In this document: positions 1 to 5,516 of the stretch, one piece after another
Position numbering within the stretch: position 1 is the stretch's first letter
How the letters are laid out: each line of letters opens with the position of its first letter
Source of the DNA: JBEIFW01 sp044370695
GTDB taxonomy: Bacteria > Actinomycetota > Acidimicrobiia > Acidimicrobiales > Ilumatobacteraceae
Length of the DNA: 6,015 bases
Direction: 5' to 3'
Assembly: GCA_044370695.1 (NCBI GenBank)
Contig: JBILVB010000208.1
Location: 1-6,015 of the forward strand
Notes under the pieces: model-generated
What the model saw: the letters and a program-made list of their open reading frames with translations, nothing else
What the model was told of the DNA's origin: nothing
The model's database searches: none
Position numbers and translations under genes: made by a program

Positions 1-993
1 CGCGGCAGCGGGCTGTACCTCTACCTGCCGAAGATGGAATCGCATCACGAGGCCGCGTGGTGGGACACCGTGCTCGCCGATCTCGAACGCCGCGTCGGTC
101 TGCCGCACGGGTCGATCCGGGTGACCGTGCTCATCGAGACGATCCTCGCCGCGTACGAGATGGAGGAGATCCTCCACGCCCTGAAGGACCGCATCACCGG
201 TCTCAACGCCGGGCGCTGGGATTACATCTTCTCGGTGATCAAGAAATTCGGTCACGACCCGGCCCACGTGCTGCCCGACCGGGCCCAGGTGACGATGACG
301 GTGCCGTTCATGGCCGCCTATGCGCGGCGTCTGGTCGCGGTCTGCCACAAGCGCGGCGCCCACGCCATCGGCGGTATGTCCGCGTTCATCCCCAACCGCC
401 GCAAGCCGGACGTGACCGAGCGGGCGCTCGCCGCCGTGCGCGCCGACAAAGAACGCGAGGCGGGCCTCGGTTACGACGGCACCTGGGTCGCCCATCCCGA
501 CCTCGTCCCCGTCGCCACCGAGGTGTTCGACCGGGTGCTCGGCGACCGCCCGAACCAGCTCGAGGTGCGGCCCGTGCTCACCGCCGACGTCACCGGCCTG
601 CTCGACACGACGATCCCCGGCGGGGTGGTCACCCGGGCCGGGGTCCGCAACGACGTGAGCGTGGCGCTGCAGTACCTCGAGGCGTGGCTGTCAGGTCGAG
701 GCGCCGTCGCCATCTTCGACCTCATGGAGGATGCGGCCACGGCGGAGATCTCCCGGTCCCAGCTGTGGCAGTGGGTGCGCCACGGCACCACGCTCGAGGA
801 CGGCACCCCCGTCACCGCGACGCTGGTGCTCGACGAGCTCGAGGCCGAACGGGCCCGGCTCGCCGCCGAGGGCCTCGACCCCGACCGGCTTGCCCTCGCC
901 GCCGAGCTGGTGCGCGCCGTCGCCCTCCACGACGAGCTGCCCGAGTTCCTCACGCTGATCGCCGAACGGCACCTGTCCGACGCCGCCCGCTGA
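1..993 (+). CDS. aceB: Malate synthase A, C-terminal two thirds (5' end outside window)
   Basis: Malate synthase condenses glyoxylate with acetyl-CoA to give malate and CoA, the second committed step of the glyoxylate cycle, in the cytoplasm. The reading frame is open from base 1, so the gene starts upstream; the ATG at 34 is internal, because the residues before it (LYLYLPKME) are already conserved family sequence. About 330 residues are present. By alignment from memory with the roughly 530-residue E. coli AceB, about 206 N-terminal residues are missing. Seen: Glu46 (in VLIETILAAYEMEEIL) and Asp74 (in GLNAGRWDYIFS) lie 28 residues apart, the same spacing as the Mg ligands Glu252 and Asp280 of E. 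coli. Asp244 in LMEDAATAEISRSQLWQW matches the catalytic base region. The family signature has Arg where the usual His stands (KDRITGLN). The C-terminal plug domain is complete, and the TGA ends 21 bases from the convergent lipoprotein gene. The A isoform is supported by length and by the MEDAATAEIS motif. Confidence 0.96.
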   Translation, partial: RGSGLYLYLPKMESHHEAAWWDTVLADLERRVGLPHGSIRVTVLIETILAAYEMEEILHALKDRITGLNAGRWDYIFSVIKKFGHDPAHVLPDRAQVTMTVPFMAAYARRLVAVCHKRGAHAIGGMSAFIPNRRKPDVTERALAAVRADKEREAGLGYDGTWVAHPDLVPVATEVFDRVLGDRPNQLEVRPVLTADVTGLLDTTIPGGVVTRAGVRNDVSVALQYLEAWLSGRGAVAIFDLMEDAATAEISRSQLWQWVRHGTTLEDGTPVTATLVLDELEAERARLAAEGLDPDRLALAAELVRAVALHDELPEFLTLIAERHLSDAAR

Positions 994-1014
994 GACGACC
1001 GGCCGGCGCGACCG

Positions 1015-1665
1015 CTAGGGCCCGAGCCGGGTCCGGTCGACGGTGTCGGTGAGGTCCTCGGCGGTGATGCGGACGTCGGCGCGCTCGACCACGGCCACCG
1101 CGCCGAGGTCGGAGGCGCAGTACCGCTCGGTGCCGCCCAGCACCGGCACCGTCGCACACGTGGCCGGGCGCCCAGCGACCGTGGCACTCGAGGCCACCAC
1201 CGGCCCGGCTCGGCGGGCGACCGACACGCGCAGCGCGCGGGCCGGTCGTTCGGCGAAGAACGCCGCCCCCATCGGCAGCCGGTCCGACACCCGGGCGTCG
1301 TTGACGCCGTCCTCGCAGCGGCCCGCCACGCAGGTGCGGGCGGTGGCCCCGAGCACGAAGCGCACGTCCGCGACCTCGACGACCGCCACGTCGAGGTCGT
1401 GGACGACGAGTGCGCTCGAGGTCACTGCGCCGAGCGGCCGGAACACGGCGTAGCGGGCGGTGAAACGCCGCTGCGGCGCAGCGTCGAGCAGGGCGAGCAC
1501 GGCGTCGGCGGCCGGGTCGCCCGTCGTCGCCCCGGCCCCGGTCTCGAACGGTGCGATCGTCGTGGTCGGGGTGGCCGGGCCGTCGTCGTCGCCGCACCCT
1601 GCTGCGGCGACGAGCACCACGGCGGCGGCGAGGCGCACCAGCGTTCGGGCGGGTCGACGCATCAC
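1015..1665 (-). CDS. Predicted lipoprotein of unknown function
   Basis: I do not recognise the family. The product is 216 residues from GTG at 1665-1663, or 215 from the ATG directly after it (1662-1660); the sequence does not decide between the two. The N-terminus is a lipoprotein signal: basic residues (RRPARTLVR), a hydrophobic stretch (about 12-22) and a lipobox-like AAGC with Cys24 as the lipid-anchored residue. The -3 position is Ala rather than the commoner Leu. An acidic, Thr/Pro-rich linker follows (GDDDGPATPTTT). The mature part (about 55-216) is rich in alternating hydrophobic residues suggesting beta strands, and holds four more Cys (in TCVAGRC, ATC and RYC) that could form two disulfides outside the membrane. 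It is probably anchored on the outer face of the cytoplasmic membrane. The gene is convergent with malate synthase and divergent from the membrane protein gene. No Shine-Dalgarno is visible. Coding is supported by the intact signal and lipobox and by the neat fit between neighbours. Confidence 0.8.
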   Translation of the reverse strand: MMRRPARTLVRLAAAVVLVAAAGCGDDDGPATPTTTIAPFETGAGATTGDPAADAVLALLDAAPQRRFTARYAVFRPLGAVTSSALVVHDLDVAVVEVADVRFVLGATARTCVAGRCEDGVNDARVSDRLPMGAAFFAERPARALRVSVARRAGPVVASSATVAGRPATCATVPVLGGTERYCASDLGAVAVVERADVRITAEDLTDTVDRTRLGP

Positions 1666-1670
1666 CGGGC

Positions 1671-1676
1671 ACTGTA
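1671..1676 (-). promoter_or_regulatory. Candidate -10 element of the lipoprotein gene
   Basis: On the - strand this reads TACAGT, fitting the actinobacterial -10 pattern TANNNT. It ends 5 bases before the GTG and 8 before the ATG, so transcription would start at or next to the start codon (leaderless message). This agrees with the lack of a Shine-Dalgarno. No good -35 hexamer is seen, as is usual in high-GC actinobacteria. The call rests on position and motif only. Confidence 0.4.
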
Positions 1677-1689
1677 CGGCCGGGCCGTC

Positions 1690-1695
1690 TACCGT
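1690..1695 (+). promoter_or_regulatory. Candidate -10 element of the membrane protein gene
   Basis: TACCGT fits TANNNT and ends 8 bases before the GTG at 1704, so the message would be leaderless or nearly so. There is no Shine-Dalgarno ahead of this GTG. Only 13 bases separate this element from the oppositely directed -10 at 1671-1676, so the two polymerase footprints would overlap. Confidence 0.4.
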
Positions 1696-1703
1696 CGGGC
1701 GTC

Positions 1704-2570
1704 GTGATCCGTCTCGACGCCGCCACGGTGCTGCTGCAGTGGTCGACCGGCGCGCTGGGTTTCCTCTGGGTCACCACCCGCCACCGGGAGGTGAGCCTCG
1801 GCTACGGGTGGACGGTGCGCGGTCCTGCGTTGTTGTTGGCGCTCGGCGCGTTGGCCGCCGGCCTACGACTCGATCCGGTGGCGGGCCGGGAGCTCGGCTC
1901 TGCGGCGGTGGTCGCTGCGACGGCGGTCGCGCTGGGCGCTTCGATCGTCCGGCGCCGCACCGGGGTACGGGGCCAACGGGCCGAACTCGACCGGCGCTCG
2001 GCCCGGGTGGCCGCGATGACCGGCATCGACCGCGAGGCCGGCCGCTACGAGTCGGCGGGTCGGGAGTTCGAGCCCCGGCTCGACCTGATCGCCCCGGCGT
2101 TCGGCGCGATCGGCCTCGTTGCCGCCGGCTGGGCGGCCGCGGACGGTTCGACCGGTGACGCCGTGCTGTCGGTCGCCCGCACACTGGTCGGCGCGGCCTT
2201 CCTGGGTGCGGTGACCGACGCGATGCTCCTCGGCCACTGGTATCTGGTGCAGCCGGGCCTGCCGCGACGGCACCTGCGCGAGTTGGTTCGCTGGTCGGCG
2301 TTCACCTGGCCCGCCGAGGTGGTGCTGCTGCTCGTCCCGACCGGCATGGTGAGCGTCTGGACCGGCGCCGTCGACGACGGCTGGTCGGGCCAGCTCGGAT
2401 GGTTCTGGGGTGCGTGCGCCGTGACCACGATCGCGCTGTACGGGGTGACGGTGGCGGCGCTGCGGGAACGGTCCTACTCGGCGGTGATGGCGGCGACCGG
2501 GCTGCTGTACCTCGCCATCCTCACGGCGTTCGGTACCGACCTCGTCGCTCGCGCCGTGCTGTCGGGCTGA
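1704..2570 (+). CDS. Eight-segment integral membrane protein of unknown function
   Basis: I do not recognise a named family. GTG at 1704 gives 288 residues. The frame is open further upstream, but that part is Arg-rich, would run over the start of the divergent lipoprotein gene, and does not look like real protein. Hydrophobic segments lie at about 5-24, 40-56, 65-83, 127-146, 154-182, 198-220, 230-253 and 259-283, so eight likely membrane helices. A charged, basic stretch (about 84-126) between segments three and four is probably cytoplasmic by the positive-inside rule. The most distinctive motif is LLGHWYLVQPGLP, with Gly177, His178, Trp179 and Tyr180 near the end of segment five; a His in such a position might bind a metal or haem or serve proton movement, but that is inference. 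Trp is frequent. The gene is divergent from the lipoprotein gene and is followed by an inverted repeat before Ku, which may end its transcript. Coding is well supported; function is open. Confidence 0.82.
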   Translation: MIRLDAATVLLQWSTGALGFLWVTTRHREVSLGYGWTVRGPALLLALGALAAGLRLDPVAGRELGSAAVVAATAVALGASIVRRRTGVRGQRAELDRRSARVAAMTGIDREAGRYESAGREFEPRLDLIAPAFGAIGLVAAGWAAADGSTGDAVLSVARTLVGAAFLGAVTDAMLLGHWYLVQPGLPRRHLRELVRWSAFTWPAEVVLLLVPTGMVSVWTGAVDDGWSGQLGWFWGACAVTTIALYGVTVAALRERSYSAVMAATGLLYLAILTAFGTDLVARAVLSG

Positions 2571-2574
2571 CTCG

Positions 2575-2619
2575 CTCGTCGGGGCCCGGCGACCGACCGT
2601 CGACACCCGGGCCGACGAG
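2575..2619. repeat. Imperfect 13-bp inverted repeat between membrane protein gene and ku
   Basis: The left arm CTCGTC-GG-GGCCCGG (2575-2589) pairs with the right arm CCGGGCC-GACGAG (2607-2619). This makes 6 + 7 base pairs with a 2-base bulge and a 17-base loop. It begins 5 bases after the membrane protein stop and ends 14 bases before the Ku ATG. No T-run follows, so it is not a classical intrinsic terminator, though U-less hairpins are often proposed as terminators in high-GC actinobacteria. Since the right arm abuts the likely ku -10 region (about 2621-2626), it could instead be an operator. The sequence cannot decide between the two. Confidence 0.6.
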
Positions 2620-2632
2620 GCAAGCTGTTCGC

Positions 2633-3472
2633 ATGCCCCGACCGCTGTGGACCGGAACGATCAGCTTCGGACTGGTCAACGTCCCGGTGAAGCTGTTCAA
2701 CGCCGTGAGCCGCAAGTCGGTGTCGTTCAACCAGCTCGACGTCCGCACGATGGCTCGGATCCGCTACCGCAAGGTCTCGGCTCTCGACGGCGCCGAGGTG
2801 CCCGACGAGCACATCGTGAAGGGCTTCGAGGTGTCGCGCGACCGCTACGTCGTGGTGAACCCCGACGAACTCGAGCCGTTCCTGCCGGTCAAGACGCACT
2901 CGATCGAGCTCGAGGCCTTCGTCGACCTCGACGAGATCGACCCGATCCTGCTCGACGCGTCCTACTACCTGGCGCCCGATGCGCTGCCCAAGCCGTATGC
3001 GCTGCTCGTGGCGGCGATGGCGAACGCCGGCAAGGTCGGCATCGGCACGTTCGTGCTGCGCAACAAGCAGTACGTCGTCGTGCTCCGACCCGTCGACGGT
3101 CACCTCGTGCTCTCGACGATGGTGTACGCCGACGAGATCGTCGATCCCGCAACGATCCCCGAGCTCGCCGATCTCGGAGCCGTCGAGCTCCCCGACCGGG
3201 AGCTCGCCCTTGCCGGCCAACTCGTCGAATCCCTCGCCGGTCGCTTCGAGCCCGAGACGCACCACGACGCGTACCGGGAACAGGTGCTCGACCTGATCGC
3301 CCGCAAAGCGGCCGGCGAGGCGCTCGAAGCGGTACCGGTCGCGGTCGCGGCGTCCCCGGTCGTCGACTTGATGGCGGCGCTGGAGGCGAGCGTGGCGGCG
3401 GCGCGCGCGGCGCGTACCCGGCACCCCACGAGCCACGAACCCGAGGCGCCGCCGGCTCGGGCGTCGGCGTGA
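2633..3472 (+). CDS. ku: Ku, non-homologous end-joining DNA-end-binding protein
   Basis: Bacterial Ku is a homodimer that threads onto broken DNA ends and recruits LigD-type polymerase and ligase for non-homologous end joining. The product is 279 residues, the normal size. The ATG at 2633 is chosen because the conserved N-terminus begins right there (MPRPLWTGTISFGLVNVPVK). Further family features seen are FNQLD, RIRYRKV (42-48), DGAEVPDEHIVKGFEV, the PDELEPF segment, LDASYYLAPD, KPYALLVAAM and the C-terminal VDLMAALEAS helix. The zinc-binding Cys of some Ku proteins are absent, as in many actinobacterial forms. After Lys225 the last 54 residues contain no lysine, so this is the short-tailed form without the Lys-rich extension known from some mycobacterial and Bacillus Ku. 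The gene overlaps the polymerase gene by 4 bases (GTGA), implying translational coupling. No good Shine-Dalgarno is seen: GAGG at 2617-2620 is 12 bases from the ATG, rather far. The weak hexamer CAAGCT at 2621-2626 sits where a leaderless -10 would be. Confidence 0.97.
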   Translation: MPRPLWTGTISFGLVNVPVKLFNAVSRKSVSFNQLDVRTMARIRYRKVSALDGAEVPDEHIVKGFEVSRDRYVVVNPDELEPFLPVKTHSIELEAFVDLDEIDPILLDASYYLAPDALPKPYALLVAAMANAGKVGIGTFVLRNKQYVVVLRPVDGHLVLSTMVYADEIVDPATIPELADLGAVELPDRELALAGQLVESLAGRFEPETHHDAYREQVLDLIARKAAGEALEAVPVAVAASPVVDLMAALEASVAAARAARTRHPTSHEPEAPPARASA

Positions 3473-4374
3473 CCGGTCGTACGACCGTCCGCGTCGACGG
3501 CCGGGAGGTCGTGTTGTCGAACCTCGACAAGGTGCTCTATCCGGAGGCCGGGTTCACCAAGGCCGAGGTGGTCGACTTCGCCGCTCGCCTGGCCCCGGTC
3601 GTGCTGGCGCACCTGGCCGGCCGCTGCATCACCATGAAGCGCTTCCCTGACGGCGTGGCGTCCGACGGATTCTTCGAGAAGCGGTGCCCGCGCCACCGGC
3701 CGGCGTGGGTGCCGACCTCGCCCGGACCGGGCGATCGCGGTGGTGCCGTCGAGTACTGCCGCTTCGAGGAGCCGGCCGCGTTGGTGTGGGCGGCGAATCT
3801 CGCCGCGCTGGAGCTGCACGTGCCCCTGGCGCTCGCCGCCGACCTCGACACGCCCACTGCGGTCGTGATCGACCTCGATCCGGGGCCGCCGGCGGGGATG
3901 GTCGAATGCGCCGAGGTGGCGCTGGCCGCCCGGGAGGTGCTCGCTGCCGCCGGGCTCGAGGCGTGGCCGAAGACCTCGGGGTCGAAGGGACTGCAGCTCT
4001 ATGTCCCGCTGCACACGCCGGTCACCCACGACGAGGCGGCGACGTTCGCCCTCGCCCTCGGACAGGTGCTCGAGCGGCGGCTGCCCGGCCGGGTCGTCGT
4101 CGAGATGGCCCGTGACCGCCGGGTGGGCAAGGTGATGGTCGACTGGAGCCAGAACGCCCGGCACAAGACGACCATCGGCGTCTATTCGTTGCGGGCCCGG
4201 CCCCGTCCCACCGTGTCGACGCCGGTGCGGTGGGAGGAGGTCGCCGAGGCAGCCGAGCGCCGCGCCGAACTGCGCTTCGAGGCCGCCGACGTGGTCGCCC
4301 GCATCGCATCGGCGGGCGACCTGTTCGCGCCGGTGCTGACGACCCGTCAGCGTCTTCCGGCCGGGAGGCGGTAG
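3469..4374 (+). CDS. ligD: Stand-alone LigD-type polymerase domain (PolDom), NHEJ primase-polymerase
   Basis: This is an archaeo-eukaryotic primase superfamily polymerase of the LigD PolDom type. It fills gaps and extends ends, often with ribonucleotides, at breaks held by Ku. GTG at 3469 gives 301 residues and overlaps the Ku stop (GTGA); the conserved part begins soon after (VLSNLDKVLYP, about residues 16-26). Seen in order: FFEKRCPRHRP; catalytic motif I, Asp135 and Asp137 in VIDLDPGPPAG; motif II, TSGSKGLQLYVPL (169-181); motif III, Asp225 in VMVDWSQN, then KTTIGVYSLRAR and PTVSTPVRWEEV. All three metal-binding Asp are present. In M. tuberculosis LigD motif II reads TSGSKGLHLY; here Gln176 replaces that His. 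The protein ends after the polymerase domain: there is no phosphoesterase or ATP-dependent ligase domain, and none elsewhere in the window. Databases often label such proteins LigD, but it is not itself a ligase. Ku and this gene probably form one operon. Confidence 0.94.
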   Translation: MTGRTTVRVDGREVVLSNLDKVLYPEAGFTKAEVVDFAARLAPVVLAHLAGRCITMKRFPDGVASDGFFEKRCPRHRPAWVPTSPGPGDRGGAVEYCRFEEPAALVWAANLAALELHVPLALAADLDTPTAVVIDLDPGPPAGMVECAEVALAAREVLAAAGLEAWPKTSGSKGLQLYVPLHTPVTHDEAATFALALGQVLERRLPGRVVVEMARDRRVGKVMVDWSQNARHKTTIGVYSLRARPRPTVSTPVRWEEVAEAAERRAELRFEAADVVARIASAGDLFAPVLTTRQRLPAGRR

Positions 4375-4388
4375 CCGGCGTGCCCGCC

Positions 4389-4407
4389 AGGCCTGCAACG
4401 AAGGCCT
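4389..4407. terminator. Short hairpin after the ku-polymerase unit, possible terminator
   Basis: AGGCCT at 4389-4394 and again at 4402-4407 can pair across a 7-base loop (6 base pairs). It lies 15 bases after the polymerase stop and ahead of the promoter of the next gene, where a terminator would be expected. There is no T-run and the stem is short. AGGCCT is also self-complementary, so the match may be chance. Confidence 0.25.
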
Positions 4408-4417
4408 CGGCGCTGGC

Positions 4418-4423
4418 TACGTT
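4418..4423 (+). promoter_or_regulatory. Candidate -10 element for a leaderless LLM oxidoreductase message
   Basis: TACGTT fits TANNNT and is followed by exactly 6 bases (CCGGGT) and then the ATG at 4430. This is the spacing expected if transcription starts at the A of the start codon. No Shine-Dalgarno is present. No convincing -35 is seen. It suggests that the oxidoreductase is transcribed separately from the Ku-polymerase unit. Confidence 0.5.
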
Positions 4424-4429
4424 CCGGGT

Positions 4430-5401
4430 ATGGCCCAGCCGTACCGCCCCGGGATGACCGTCCCGCTCCCCGGTCACCTCCACACCCATCGTGACCGCCT
4501 CGCCGAGCTCGCCGACCTCGGCTACACCGACATCTGGTCGGCCGAGTCCGATGGTGCCGACGCCTTCACCCCGCTGGCGCTCGCCGCCGCCTGGGAGCCC
4601 CGGTTGCGGCTCGGCACCGCCATCGTGCCGGCGTTCACCCGCGCGCCGGCGTGCCTTGCGCAATCGGTGGCATCGATGGCCGACGCCGCGCCGGGCCGGT
4701 TCGCCATCGGCATCGGATCGTCGTCGAACGTCATCGTCGAGCAGTGGAACGGTGTGCCGTTCGTCGAGCCCTACCGGAAGGTGCGCGACGTGGTCCGCTT
4801 CCTCAAGGAGGCGCTCGCCGGTGAGAAGGTGAGCCACCGCTTCGACACCTTCGAGGTCAACGGCTTCCGGCTCGGTGTGCGCCCGGAGGTGGCTCCGTCG
4901 ATCCTCGTGGCGGCCTTGCGTGAAGGCATGCTGCGCTTGGCCGGCCGGGAGGCCGATGGCGCCATCATCAACTGGCTGTCGGCCGACGACGTCCGCAAGG
5001 TCGCCGCGGTCGTGCATGCCGAGGGGACCGACAAGGAGATCGTCTGCCGGGTGTTCGTGTGCCCGTCGGAGGATGCCGACACGGTTCGGGCGGCCGGGAA
5101 ACGGGCCATCGCCGCCTACCTGAACGTTCCGGTGTACGCCGCATTCCACGAGTGGCTCGGCCGGGGCGACGTGCTGCGCCCGATGTGGGACGCCTGGAAG
5201 GCGGGTGACCGCAAGGCGGCGCTCGCCGCGATCCCGGATTCGCTCGTCGACGAGCTGATCGTCCACGGCTCGCCCGAGGCGTGCCGGGCGCAGATCGGCC
5301 GGTACGTGGCCAACGGTGTCACGACCACGTCGCTCGCCATCATGCCCCTGGCGCCGATCGATCACGCGGCGTCGATTCGGGCGCTTGCGCCGCCACACTG
5401 A
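4430..5401 (+). CDS. LLM class (luciferase-like) F420/flavin-dependent oxidoreductase
   Basis: The product has 323 residues, a normal length for a single TIM-barrel luciferase-like monooxygenase family protein. Seen: an N-terminal half rich in barrel motifs (LAELADLGYTDIWSAES, then TPLALAAAWEPRLRLGTAIVPAFTR, a typical second and third strand pattern); GRFAIGIGSSSNVIVEQWNG, with Gly94 to Gly108 forming the likely cofactor phosphate-binding segment; PYRKVRDVVRFLKEALAGE; and a C-terminal GSPEACRAQIGRYVANGVTTTSL helix-strand unit. The GIGSSSxxIVExWNG form is what I remember from actinobacterial proteins of the Rv3093c type, thought to use coenzyme F420, so F420 is more likely than FMN, but this is inference. 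The substrate cannot be read from sequence. It acts in the cytoplasm; no signal peptide is seen. The ATG at 4430 is supported by the leaderless -10 just before it. The gene stands alone on the + strand, with 55 bases before it and 115 after it. Confidence 0.93.
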   Translation: MAQPYRPGMTVPLPGHLHTHRDRLAELADLGYTDIWSAESDGADAFTPLALAAAWEPRLRLGTAIVPAFTRAPACLAQSVASMADAAPGRFAIGIGSSSNVIVEQWNGVPFVEPYRKVRDVVRFLKEALAGEKVSHRFDTFEVNGFRLGVRPEVAPSILVAALREGMLRLAGREADGAIINWLSADDVRKVAAVVHAEGTDKEIVCRVFVCPSEDADTVRAAGKRAIAAYLNVPVYAAFHEWLGRGDVLRPMWDAWKAGDRKAALAAIPDSLVDELIVHGSPEACRAQIGRYVANGVTTTSLAIMPLAPIDHAASIRALAPPH

Positions 5402-5425
5402 GTGGTCGTGAGGGCGCTGATCGTC

Positions 5426-5431
5426 TAACTT
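5426..5431 (+). promoter_or_regulatory. Candidate -10 element upstream of the secreted protein gene
   Basis: TAACTT lies in the only T/A-richer patch of the 115-base gap (about 5424-5442, TCTAACTTTCTTCACGATC). It fits TANNNT and would give a 5' leader of about 80 bases before the ATG. The -35 region (around 5403-5408) is weak. The short repeat GATCG/CGATC flanks the patch at about 5420-5424 and 5438-5442, which may be chance. The rest of the gap shows no other clear element except the ribosome binding site. Confidence 0.35.
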
Positions 5432-5504
5432 TCTTCACGATCTGCCGTGGATCGGCCCCAGCAGGTCGTCAGACTGGTCTGCGGCGGGGATCGGTCGGTG
5501 AGGG

Positions 5505-5510
5505 AGGAGG
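5505..5510 (+). promoter_or_regulatory. Strong Shine-Dalgarno deciding the start at 5517
   Basis: AGGAGG, inside the purine run 5501-5511, is a full match to the anti-Shine-Dalgarno core and stands 6 bases before the ATG. It is the only strong ribosome binding site in the window and fixes the start of the secreted protein. Confidence 0.85.
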
Positions 5511-5516
5511 GACGAG

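Noticed and set aside
999..1006. CCGGCCGG palindrome between the convergent malate synthase and lipoprotein genes
   Set aside because: It is self-complementary without a loop and has no T-run on either side, so it does not support a bidirectional terminator.
1551..1703. Upstream extension of the membrane protein frame to an ATG at 1551
   Set aside because: The extra 51 residues are Arg-rich and lack hydrophobic segments, and would lie over the signal peptide region of the divergent lipoprotein gene. The GTG at 1704 fits the first membrane segment and the -10 element.
2399..2632. Upstream extension of the Ku frame to an ATG at 2399
   Set aside because: The conserved Ku N-terminus starts exactly at 2633, and the extension lies inside the membrane protein gene in another frame.
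2474..3436. Long open frame on the - strand opposite ku (320 codons)
   Set aside because: It lies entirely opposite the well-recognised Ku gene and ends mirror its codon bias; the translation is full of Arg, His, Asp and Val repeats with no fold-like pattern. It is a GC-rich shadow frame.
3100..4398. Long open frame on the - strand (432 codons) opposite ku and the polymerase
   Set aside because: It is a shadow of two recognised genes, crossing their junction, with compositionally biased translation.
4022..5398. Very long open frame on the - strand (458 codons) across the polymerase and oxidoreductase genes
   Set aside because: It spans two recognised + strand genes and their intergenic promoter, and its translation is low-complexity and Arg/Gly/His-rich. 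Length alone is not evidence at this G+C content.
5470..5481. Palindrome CAGAC-TG-GTCTG in the leader of the secreted protein gene
   Set aside because: Five-base arms with a 2-base gap are expected several times by chance in 6 kb, and the 2-base gap is too small for an RNA hairpin loop. I keep it only as a possible weak operator.
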